The notes beneath the pieces are model-generated. The model ran no database searches, had not been told where the DNA came from, and saw only the letters and a list, made by a program, of their open reading frames with translations. This document shows positions 44,342 through 54,514 of a stretch of DNA of 64,000 nt, one piece after another. Location: positions 46,231,002 through 46,295,001 of the forward strand of contig OZ035960.1 of NCBI GenBank assembly GCA_964034945.1, in the 5' to 3' direction. The stretch is from Chrysopilus asiliformis. Lineage: Eukaryota; Arthropoda; Insecta; Diptera; Rhagionidae. A program made the position numbers and the translations under genes. Each line of letters begins with the position of its first letter. The stretch's first letter is position 1.

Positions 44342-44765
44342 AGCCCAATTCAGACTAACGGTTGCGATTACGATTGAGCTTCCTCCACCAATGAGATCAA
44401 AGCTTTCATGTCCCTATTGTTGAAAGGTTTGATCTCATTGGTCGAGAAGCTTCAATCGTACACTCAGAAAAATGGAGGCTAACTCGACGACCTACATACG
44501 GCGTAATTGGCCTCGGGCAGGCGCGCGTTCGCCTGCATGAGGGAAAGTAAAACTTGTGTTGGCCTGTGACCGGAGAAATTCTGAAATTAAGCCACCAGCA
44601 GGTGCCTTGGGAGCTGCACGAGATGACCTTAGATAGGCATTTCGAGGATGTAATGTCATGTAATGGAAACCTCTGTCAGCCAGCTAGCGGTCAGAGTTAA
44701 CCTGACAAAAAGTTGACCTGGACATTTTTCTGAGTGTAACCGCAATCGTTGGTCTGAATTGGGCT
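44342..44765. mobile_element. PIF/Harbinger-like MITE P2, split by MITE M2
   Basis: Ends AGCCCAATTCAGA / complement with TAA duplications at 44339-44341 and 44766-44768. Without the M2 insertion it is about 146 bp and aligns to P1 (CGATTGAGCTTCCTC(C/G)ACCA). Confidence 0.85.
44461..44736 (-). mobile_element. MITE family M, copy M2, inside P2
   Basis: CACTCAGAAAAATG ends, TA duplications at 44459-44460 and 44737-44738, reverse orientation relative to M1. Several indels in the middle break the 80-codon frame seen in M1 and M3. Confidence 0.9.
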
Positions 44766-44768
44766 TAA

Positions 44769-46206
44769 TGGGGTTTTTAAAACTTTATCGTAGCCGGGTT
44801 TTATTGGTCTATACATCTATTACTACGTTTATATGAAAAAGAAAATTCAAAGTTTAATTTCCCGTTTACACACGGAAAAAAATCCGCTAGTAATCGTTCC
44901 TATAAAATGGTGGAAAGCGATTATAGGAGTCATTGCACCATTTTGTAGCAAAGGCTTCCATAAATATTGGAACTAGTCCTAGTTTTGGTGGAATCATTAC
45001 TATGTAAATAGGGCTGAGAGAAGAATGCCCACATTCCAACAAAAGTATCACTCGTTCCTAGTTTGCATTGGAGACGTTGTTAATCTGAGGTGGAAACATT
45101 ACTATATTATGTATGGAATCATTCCCACTGTTTGTAGAAATGGCTCCAATATTATGTCAGTCCTACAAAAAAAATGGAATGAATCCTAAGTTTTGGTGGA
45201 CTCATTCCTATGCAAATAGGATTCAGCGAATATGATAATTCAAGTCGAATTTTTTCTTCGATTATAATTCACACGTGGTTTGCGAACTCGGAGTATATAT
45301 AGCTTGGACCTGCCTAGTGCCACACTCTGACACTTGTGTCGGAAAATTTTTTTAATTACAGGGCATTTTTTTTGATCGAGCTATTTGATATCTCGAATAT
45401 TTTCAAGTCCCGGACTTCTCTATCTCGGATATTCGATAACTCAAATTTTTGTTTGTCCCCTTTAGATTGGACAGGATCCAATAAAAAAAAGTCTCCAGTC
45501 CTATACAGATAGGACTTGGTGCTATAATTATAGGAACGTGTCTAATATATTAATTCTTCTCGGGTTGTACGGTCTGGATTAAAACTCCAATTATGTGTTG
45601 AACATTACCAATGATTACCTAATATAGATAAGAAAGTTCTCCTAAAATATTTGGTTTGAGAGAGGGACAACTAGCGACATGCTGGCGGTTTCAATTTCTG
45701 TGTGAATACTGAGTTATTTATGTGTGCGGCCTCATCTCAAGTGTTCCCACATCTCAGTTGTAATGCGTAATTAGTTGTAATGCGCCTCGAAAAAACCATA
45801 AAAAATCGCACAATGGTAATACACAAATTTGATTCTCAGCAGTCAGTTAGTTAAAAATCAAAACAAACCACCAATTTCGGTGGAAAATTTAGTTTTCGTG
45901 TTAATTTCGTTGATTTTTAGTGTATTTCGCGATTTAAATACTAAAAAAGTGTTATAATTTGCTTGAAAATTTTCTTGAGCTGTCAGGCCGCTGTCGGAAG
46001 CATGATGGTGTTAGTGCAAGGGTTGTATAAATATAATACAAGTTTTTGACTGCTATAAGGATATGAAAATCTCGCTTGGCTTAGCCCTGACTAAACGACA
46101 AGTTTCTTGTTTTTTCTTTAACTCCATATGACATGAAGGAAAAAAAGGGAAAGATGGTGTTGCTCGGTGACTTTTTTTTATCGCGCATCTCTTTTCTCTG
46201 CCGTAG
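44769..46206. other. Non-coding stretch with a possible MITE
   Basis: CACACGGAAAAAAATCC at about 44874 looks like a TA-flanked MITE end. The interior (to about 45540) has repeated ATTCCTA..., TTTTGGTGGAATCATT and CTATGTAAATAGG motifs, but no matching right end is clear. A pogo-like TCTCGAATATT/TCTCGGATATT stretch lies at 45393-45436. Confidence 0.35.
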
Positions 46207-46228
46207 GTAAACGGAAACTTCCGTTTAC
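46207..46228. repeat. 10-bp perfect hairpin
   Basis: GTAAACGGAA, loop AC, TTCCGTTTAC. Confidence 0.85.
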
Positions 46229-46280
46229 TTCCCATCTATATTAGGTAATCATTGACATTACTTTATTTAATGCCTCGACG

Positions 46281-46309
46281 TTTCGCCTGCTAGCGCTAGG
46301 CTTCTTCAG
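46281..46309 (-). other. CTGAAGA...GAAA motif (retroelement-end-like)
   Basis: On the minus strand CCTGAAGAAGCCTAG, then GCGCTAGCAGGCGAAACG. Motifs of the type CTGAAGAAG-hairpin-CGAAACG are widespread near the ends of animal retroelements. It resembles a hammerhead core, but an extra base precedes stem II and no stem III is evident, so I do not call a ribozyme. Confidence 0.3.
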
Positions 46310-46329
46310 GAGTGCTGGATAATATTTGT

Positions 46330-49300
46330 TGTTAAATTCTAAAGATTCAAAACACTATTACAAACGTACATAAAAATAAATTAGTACGTTGCACAAAATA
46401 AATAACAATTAAAAAATAAAAAAATAAAAAATCGGAAACATCCGTCATTTTCAAAATTTGTGTCAGAATTAGAATTTATTCGGACGGTTTTATGAAAAAA
46501 TTCGAATTCGGGCGTCTTTCAGGAATAAATTTCTGAATTTTGTATCGTAGTGTAAATGGATATGCAACAAGAATTTAGTGTCGAAGAATAAAATTCGCGA
46601 AATCATGTGTCCTTTAGACTTAAAATTCCCCATAATTCGATTTAAGTATGTCGTTTACAAAGAGATTATAAACACAGATCTAAAAAAACCCTAAAAAATT
46701 GAGGTTGGAACATTAATTCAAATTTTATGTTGTATATAAACATAGATATTGGTGTAAAAACCAAAAATAAGGACGAAATTTCATTTGAAAAGAATTCAAG
46801 TGAATTTCGTATATCGATTGGTTGTAGATACACTTCCAACACAAAAAAAAAAAAATCTAAAGAAATTCAGTGAACATTTGGAATCTTCCATATATGTATA
46901 TTACGATTGTTTTCAATAAGTAATCAACCTAAAAACTTGGTGATTTTTCCATAGAAATAGTTTCATCATTCTTAAAATAGTCAATTCTTCGAAATCCTTT
47001 ATTTCCATCTCATTGCCTTTAAATATTTATTTTAGCAACGCATATATAGAGCTAATATCCAGCAAATAGAAAAAAATCTGTATGATAATATCAATGAAAC
47101 TAGGACAAAGGAATGCATAATGAATTAATCTGGAAGTGGATTTCATTTGCTTAAACGCAAACTTTTTGATTTTTATGAAAACGATACAATTTTCTTAAGT
47201 TAACTAAATTGGTTTTTCTTGATATTGTCTCAGATATTTCCACATTCTCGTCAAATACATTGAAAATGGCTTCCCTTATAACCGATTGAGGTCGTAGGAA
47301 AAATTCCCCTAAAAATGAAACAAAAATGAGGGATAAATTGAAAGAAAAAAACTCTTTTAAAAAAATTCACATAATTTACGAATTCTTTTTTTTTCACAAT
47401 TGAAGTAAATTTCAGGAGTGATTCCTGTGTTAAGCTTTGGGGCATTTGCTGGAATTCATATTCATGAGTTCCACCCCTTAATATGAGTGAAATGTTGCGT
47501 GTCCAGAAATTATTTACGCTTTTTTTGTGATTTTTTGGGAAATTTCTTTAAATTGTGTTGCGGAATATAAGGGATGAAAATGTTTTGTAAAATTTTCAAT
47601 GTTTTTGGATTTAATGAAGTGATAAGACAGCTGTGACTAATTTTCAATGTTGAAATCTTAACGCTTTTTAAGGCAGCGAAGAAACACAGTAAATTTTTTT
47701 AGTAACTGAGGCGTTTGGTAAAGACTGCTGTTAATTGTTTGCTTAGAGGATTTCCATAAAATACGTAATTTTGAAAGGGGAGGGAAAGGGGGGGGGGGGG
47801 TTCTGCGATAGCGTGACGACCAGGACTAAATTTCACGCACAAAATAAAACGAAAAAAGGAGGGTGTGGGGGGGTTTCGATTTGATGGGGCGTCCTTTAAT
47901 TTAAAAAAATGTTCAAAACACCTTTTTCGCTGTTTATCCATAAAAGAAAGGTTTAAATTCTTCATTGGAAATAATTAGCAGCAGCTACTCCGGATATCCG
48001 GTTTTCAACATAATATTTTTCGGGTATGCCTTCAACTCTCAAACAAAGTAACTTGTTGCAATGGTTGTTTTGGGGTTTTTTGAGATCGCTGTCAAAGTTT
48101 TTTTTGGCAAGTAGAAAATGCTATCTTATGATTTCTGAATTTTTTCCCATATTTCTAAAACTTATATAAAACGCATTAATCTGGCAACGATGGATCCATA
48201 TTCCATTTGAAATATTATTATTTTCTAACTGAAAAGATGCCCGAGTGAATTAGTGGGCTTTTTTGATATATTTTGGTTCATTTCGAAAATAATAGTAATA
48301 ATAAAAATAAATTAATAACAGGATTAATATAAATGGTTGAAACACTTGTCATAATCAACCATCAACATAATTGGTAATGACATCAAAATACCCTCGATTT
48401 TTTAGTTGAAATGACTTTAGATAATCGCCAATTAACTGAGAGGCCCATAGAAAACGATATGAATGTGATGACAGGCAATAAAACAAAACAAAGTTAAAAA
48501 GTAAACTCTTCCTTGGTTCTATCATTGGTGAACTGAACAACATTTTACGGTAATCCTTTAAATGGGGTATCCTCTTCAATTCATCTCGTCTCGTTATCCT
48601 TGAACAGGACAATAAATTCCTCGCTTTTTTCCAATGCTATATTATAAGCGTGCAAAACTGGACGATCTGAACACACGTTGTTTTTATACGTTTGGGGTAA
48701 TATATATATATATAATTTTCTGGTATGGCGAGTGGGTGATTTGAGCAAAAGTATAAAAACATAAAAAAATATAGAAATGATACCAGAGGATACACGAAAA
48801 CCATAAAACACATTAAATCCAATAGAATAATCGAAATGTCACATTACCCTGTAAAATATTGAGGCTCCCAGATTTGTATTTTCCGAGGGTATCCGATTTT
48901 CAAGGCACTTTTGCGTTCGATGCTTTTAGCTTTGTTCAGCTTTGCCTGGGCATTTCGAATGCTGTTATTCGGTATTCGTATATATCTGAAAAATGTTTCA
49001 GTACTTCAGAGCTAGGCTGTTTTTTATCCAGATTCCATGTTTGTTGTTTCCTGGAGCCCTTGGGGATAATTTTAATGGTCATCGTCGATGGGCAAAATAT
49101 TCACGAGATATCCATATATAGCCTTTAAGCGAAAGCTTTTTTTCATACGACTTGATGGGGATGAGACAAAAAAGATGAACGAAAGGGGGACAAAAATTTT
49201 TCTATAGCTTGGTCCCGGGGTCCTGGATTTTTTTTTCATTTTTTACCAGGACTACATGCTACTCTTCATATATGACGATGCAAAGGACAACGACTGACAA

Positions 49301-49890
49301 TGGCAACAACGATTTTTGTATTTGGTTTGGGAAACTTCTTTACGCTGTGGGGAATCCATTCTGTGATGTTGTCTTAACTTTTTTTTTGCTGTTTATACTG
49401 CTGAAATACACAAATATCAGAGCCGAGCAGAACATTTATATTCAGGATGTACCCTGGTTGATGTCAACCACAACAAGAAAAGGAAAATATCGTTAAATTC
49501 GAGATTCATGTGGAGTCGGGGTGCAACTATCCAGAAATTTCATTTTCCTTCCATAAATACATAAAAAAATGTTATTTATAAGGAAAATATTGGAAATTTT
49601 TGGTCGCGTTTTTAAACTTTCTAAGTTTACATATTTATTCTAATTAAATTGAGTTCAAATTTTCAACCAAAAAGTTTAAAATTTATAAACAACAAAACCA
49701 CAATGCCTTTTTCAACCAAATAGTTTAAATTTTCATCTTTCTGGTTGAATTTAAAATCAAAAAAGTTGAAATTTTAAACCAAAAAGAGATGCCCTGTTGG
49801 GGGAGAAATTGCAACATTTGTAAGGGTGTTTGTTAAAGCATTTGCATCCAAAATACATGTTTTAAATCAAGTTTTTAATAGCCGGAATGT
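46330..49890. other. Non-coding stretch, nothing recognised
   Basis: AT-rich, with short G or C homopolymers (near 47790) and TA repeats (about 48701-48712). Open frames of 60-95 codons match no known family. No transposon termini found. Confidence 0.4.
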
Positions 49891-49894
49891 CGTG

Positions 49895-49978
49895 CTGCTA
49901 CCCACCCGACGAGTTCCGAACCCTCGTCCTTCGGCTTCATAGGCTGAAAAAGCTTAACCACTGAGCTACTCTGATGCA
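49895..49978 (-). other. tRNA-like sequence (relic or SINE head)
   Basis: On the minus strand TAGCTCAGTGGTTAAGC is a good box A, with GCT/AGC D-stem. GGGTTCGGAACTC is a good box B, enclosed by a CGAG/CTCG T-stem at normal spacing. The acceptor stem does not pair (5' TGCATCA) and there is no clear anticodon stem, so it is a degenerate tRNA or a tRNA-derived SINE head. Confidence 0.5.
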
Positions 49979-50869
49979 CATTGTTGGTCCGGTGAACTTG
50001 CTTTATCCACAACTCGGTGCAAACCACTTTAAACCTGTAATGGTTTAAAAAATTAAACACTTTTCGGTTTAATTTTTGGACTTGTTACTTTAAAAACTAA
50101 ACTATGTATTTGAAGTTAAAAACTTTACTTTTTCGTTTATTCGGTTCAACTTTTGTTTGCAAAATTTCATTTTAGAAATATTTCCACTTTTTAATTTCAA
50201 ATTTTAACCAAAAGTATAAATTTCCAACTTTTTAAAACGCCTCAACAGGCCTTAACCTAATGGTTGCGTTTTTCCATCGTCTTTTAGAAATTTTTCAACT
50301 AAATAGTTTAAAAAAATCGTTTAAAAGCCGAAATAGTCGAGTGAAGTTTAAAAATTCTACCCAAATTTTCTACCAAGTAATGATCAATTATTTTCACTTT
50401 GATTTTCCAAATTTTTTAGTTCTATCAAAAATTAGGTAAATAAAGATAAGAATCCTAGAACAAATGTTGGGGTCCCATAAAAAACCCACCGCGGAAATGG
50501 AATCTTTAGAATGGCTTGCAAAAAATTTATATCGCCTTATATTTTGACGCTTAACTGTCACAAAATAAATAAAAATATTTAAATTCCATGCGTTACTTGA
50601 TTTAGATTCATAACTGTAAAGTATTTTCCATACATAATAAAAGTTCTATGAAAAGTTTTGTTGCTTCTTATCTTGAGTTATCTACTCTTTGGTTCTATTA
50701 TACATTTTTTCTGTAGATTGAGTGAAAACATTTTGTATAGAGTAAACAACTTGTCAAATAATGGATTTAAAAAGAATATTTTTTCGACCTTGCAAAGTAA
50801 AAATATTAGAAAAGTTTCAAATACTCTATATGATGACAGTCAAAATAATTTATTTTAAAAAATCCATTT
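49979..50869. other. Non-coding stretch, nothing recognised
   Basis: AT-rich, with repeated AACCAAA(A/T)AGTTTAAA motifs (49600-50400). No gene seen. Confidence 0.4.
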
Positions 50870-51310
50870 GTATACGAGATGGGGAAAGGAGTAGTCCGAT
50901 TGGATTTTAATGTATGGATGAGTTGTGTAAAATTTTATTCGAAACACATTTTGGCATTATAAATTTTTCAATATAACTGATCGTTTTCGAGAAAACGGGA
51001 AAAAAATCTGTTTTGTTTGTATGGGGGGAAAGAATGGAGGGGAAGGAATGGTCTAATTTTGCCCGTTCAAGAACTTAGCATAGCCATTTACGAGAAACGC
51101 AACTATACAAAATTTCAAGTCTCTAGCTCAATCCTTTCGAAACTTATGGTTTTCACGGACATACAGACAGACAAATGGACGGACATGCGGAAATCAAAAT
51201 CTTTTTGTCATTCCTAACACCCTGGGGTAGTTCAGTTTTGTGTCCGATGATTGGTTCGATGCGTTACAAACAGTATACTAAATCGGATATACTCCTATAC
51301 GATATATCAT
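50870..51310 (-). mobile_element. DINE-1-like element, subfamily B (B2)
   Basis: AGATGGGGAAAGGAGTAGTC, CGTTCAAGAACTTAGC and TTTCAAGTCTCTAGCTCAAT, a short CATACAGACAGACAAATGGA array, ACACCCTGGGGTAGTTCAG and GTTACAAACAGTATACTAAA: the 5' two-thirds of subfamily B in reverse orientation. The hairpin end is lost. Confidence 0.65.
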
Positions 51311-52379
51311 ATAGAGTATAAATATAGCATGTGTTTAAATATAATTAAATTTTTTATTAAAACCTCTATTTAAAACCCATTTACGGGGAAAATAATTAGA
51401 TTGACGAAATCATTGCCTTGATGGTCATCGTTTCTTCAATTTGATTTCTGGTGTATAAAAATAATTAAAAATAACATTTGAATATCTAGCATTTGGTTTA
51501 ATAGAATTATTTGATTTAAATTACCCTTTTCTCTTGTATAAACGATTTTTTTGAGGAATTTTAATACATTTCCGATTTGCCCTTCAATAAATTTCCAAGA
51601 ACTGTTGTAACTATGAACCTAATATACTTCTATCTGGCGCAAAAATACTAGAGCTATTTGACTACTTTTCTTTATGGTAGAATATAAAAATACCTTGTCG
51701 TTAGAATCAAAATCGAAGCATTTACTTACCTTAAAATATATCTAAATACGCAATATTTTGGAACATTAATTTATGGAAATAGAATATCGGTTCTGAAAAT
51801 GATAATAAGCAAATACAGAAATTGTCCACTTAACTTTTGCACATATGAGTATTTCGCCTCATTGCGAAGCCAATCGTATATTGTTCTTTTATTGGAACAA
51901 GACAAGTTTTCATATATACCATATCTAAATTCCATAAGCTATAAAATCCAAATTACGTTCAACATTCAACATAAGATAGGGAAGACGATGAGCAAAAAAA
52001 GTAAATTCGATCATAAAACGGCAAAACTCAATTTCATCGAAATGGAAGGCCCCAAAAATATAAAGCCCGGAACCATAAAATATCCAAAAATATTCATGGA
52101 TAATCCTGGGAAATGTGAAAATCCCCAAACCACATTCCACCCTCCTTTGAATCGAAAATGGAAACATCGAAATATGTCTTGTTTTCGATTTTTTTTTGCT
52201 TTTCAAAGAACAGAGAAATCAAAGGGAAATAAAAATGATAGGCATGAGGTTATCTTCAACATCTTGATATAAATATAGACAGTAACGGAGATATCAGGAA
52301 AAAATATCCTAAAATGCCTTTACGAATCTTAAAAATAGTGTTTTTTTCGGGAAATGAATTGCTTACAACGAAAAATATC
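51311..52379. other. Unrecognised stretch with a 157-codon frame
   Basis: The plus-strand frame at 51799-52272 is long for such AT-rich DNA, is lysine-rich (KKSKFDHKTAKLNF, MEGPKNIKPGTIKYP) and overlaps a 93-codon frame on the other strand. No domain recognised, and no splice or promoter context that I can defend. Confidence 0.3.
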
Positions 52380-53429
52380 TCACGAAATTGTGGAAATTGC
52401 ACATCACCCACATTTGTGTTGTAATATCAAAGCAAAAAAAACTTTTATATTTTTTTTAGGAATTACAGAGATGTCGAAAGTATTGTTTTATGAAAGATTT
52501 CGATCTTGATAGGTAAATTCTAATTTCGTCCTGTACCGTAATTCTATATTTTGTTTCGATCACGATATATTCTAATCAGTTGATTTTTAGTTTATTTCTT
52601 ATAAACAACTTTTTTTTGTGAAAATAGGAAAATTTTTAAGGAAAATAATCTTAATGAAAATCTCATTTAAACGGCATAATAAAAGTAAAAACACAGATAT
52701 AACCTCAAAAATATATTTTTACTTTCCTCTGCTATGGAGGCCGCATTATGATTTCCGGCAAATCCTAGTCGAAGAAGATGAATTTTGAATATTTTTTTTA
52801 AGTGAAGCTTTGTTATACCGTTTAGTAAATTATAGAACTAAATTGAAAAATTCGAGACAAAAGTTTAGTTCCCGGGATGCCAGGACAGCATGCCTAATTC
52901 CGGGAGTGTTCCGGACAAATAACTAAAAAGAATAATTAAAAAGAAAAAAAGAAAACTTTCTATCTAAAAAAAAGCGAGATAAAAACATAAAAAAATAAAA
53001 AATATATTTATCTCGCTTTTATTTTTGATACACAACGCCAAAACATTATTATTTTTTCCTTTTTCGTGCATTCTTGAATAAAAGGTTTTAATATTTTTTT
53101 TAAATTCCAGCGGTAGAGAAATACAAATTTTTCGCCTTTTTACAATTTTGACGAGTTTTTGCATTGTTTTTTTCTAGCATTCACGCTATTTGGCGCGCCT
53201 ATTTTGTCCCGCCTTTCACATATATTTAAAATATGTGGAAATTAATTGCAACAAATATCTCCATATTTTGCCTTTTACTGTAAATCGCAATTTTTTTGCT
53301 TAGAATGTGCGAAAGATGTAACTTTAGTATGTACTTGCAGACCCTTAGTTTCCAGCTTAAAGTTTTTTGAATAAGTTTTAGAATGCCAAAAAACCATAAA
53401 TAACTTAAAAACTTTTGAGAAAAAATGTT
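52380..53429. repeat. AT-rich stretch with hairpin (family F-like)
   Basis: Contains a 14-bp perfect inverted pair AAAAGCGAGATAAA (52970-52983) / TTTATCTCGCTTTT (53007-53020), similar in layout to the AGAAATAAAAGC hairpin of repeat F. No gene. Confidence 0.35.
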
Positions 53430-53765
53430 TTCCTTACAGGGCCTTCCGTTTCGAATTTTGAAATTCCAACACCAGATTCGCGATAAGCAACCCAAAGCCA
53501 GTTTTGCGAGAAAAATTGGAAAAAGGACACTTCCGTGATTAGCGACCCCAAAAACCCCATAATGCCAATTTTTCCGGGGAAAAATGGGAAAAAGGATATT
53601 TGCGTTATCCTTACAGGACCTTCTGTTTCAAATTTTGAAAATCTAACATAGCTAAAAACCTGCTCTTGGCAAAGCAAATCATTTTGCGAAAAACCGCGTA
53701 AAAATCGGTCCAGTAGTTTTTGAGTTTTGTAATCACAGACAATACGGACCTACCAACAGATCAAC
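53430..53765 (+). repeat. Dispersed repeat family E, copy 2
   Basis: Two tandem modules about 173 bp apart, each with CCTTACAGG(G/A)CCTTC(C/T)GTTTC and AATTTTGAAA, separated by ATTAGCGACCCCAAAAACCC. Ends with a GGTCCAGTAGTTTTTGAGTT block and ACAGACAATACGGACC. Confidence 0.6.
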
Positions 53766-53795
53766 AAACATCCATTGTTATAATATCATATCATA

Positions 53796-54514
53796 TCATA
53801 CTAATATATAAAAATGAGTTGGTGCCTGTCTGTCTGTCTGTTCCTCTTTCACGCAAAAACGGCTGAACCGATTGACTTGAAATTTGGCATACGGAAAAGT
53901 ATCGCGAGGGGTGGGGGGAGTAAGGGGAGGGGGTAAAGTGATTTCGAAACTTAGTTTTTGCGCTATGTTACTCTTTCGCGGGGAAACTACTGAACCGATT
54001 GGCCTGAAATTTGACATAGATGTTCGTCGGGGTCCAGCCCCAACATAGACCCATTGAAAAGTAGCCCGAGTGGTGGGGGGAGTAAGGGGAAGGGGTAAAG
54101 TGATCTCGAAACTTAGCTCTTCGTCTATGTTACACTCAGAAAAATGTCCAGGTCAACTTTTTGTCAGGTTAACTCTGACCTTACAGAGGTGTCTGTAAGC
54201 CAGCTAGCGGTCAGAGTTAACCTATCTAAGGTCAACTTGTGCAGCTCCCAATGCCCTACTTCACCTGCTGGTGGCTTAATTTCAGAATTTCTCCGACCAC
54301 AGGTCAACTCAGTTTTACTTGCCCACATGCAGGCGAACGCGCGCCTGCCCGAGGCCAATTACGCCGTATGTAGGTCGTCGAGTTAGCCTCCATTTTTCTG
54401 AGTGTACCCTTTCGCGGGGAAACTACCGAGCCGATTGGCCTAAAATTTAGCTCCAACATAGACCATAAAAAAAATGAAAAAACTTAACCCGGCAACGACG
54501 GGTATGAAAGCTAG
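53796..54514 (+). mobile_element. Helitron H4, split by MITE M3
   Basis: Starts TCATACTAATATATAAAAAT at 53796 after A and ends CTAG at 54511-54514 before T, with hairpin CCCGGCAACGACGGG. Short (CTGT)n near the 5' end, three internal modules; the first lacks about 30 bases. MITE M3 interrupts the second module. Confidence 0.9.
54133..54404 (+). mobile_element. MITE family M, copy M3, inside Helitron H4
   Basis: 272 bp, CACTCAGAAAAATG ends, TA duplications at 54131-54132 and 54405-54406. The 80-codon frame (54144-54386) is intact and very similar to that of M1. The uninterrupted target, CTATGTTACCCTTTCGCGG, is visible in H1 and H2. Confidence 0.95.

Noticed and set aside
44873..45703. TA-flanked MITE with CACACGGAAAAAAAT end
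   Set aside because: The only candidate right end (CTGTGTG near 45697) is a poor match and lacks the TA flank.
46281..46309. Hammerhead ribozyme
   Set aside because: Core-like CTGAAGA and GAAA flank a stem, but there is an extra base before stem II and no recognisable stem III.
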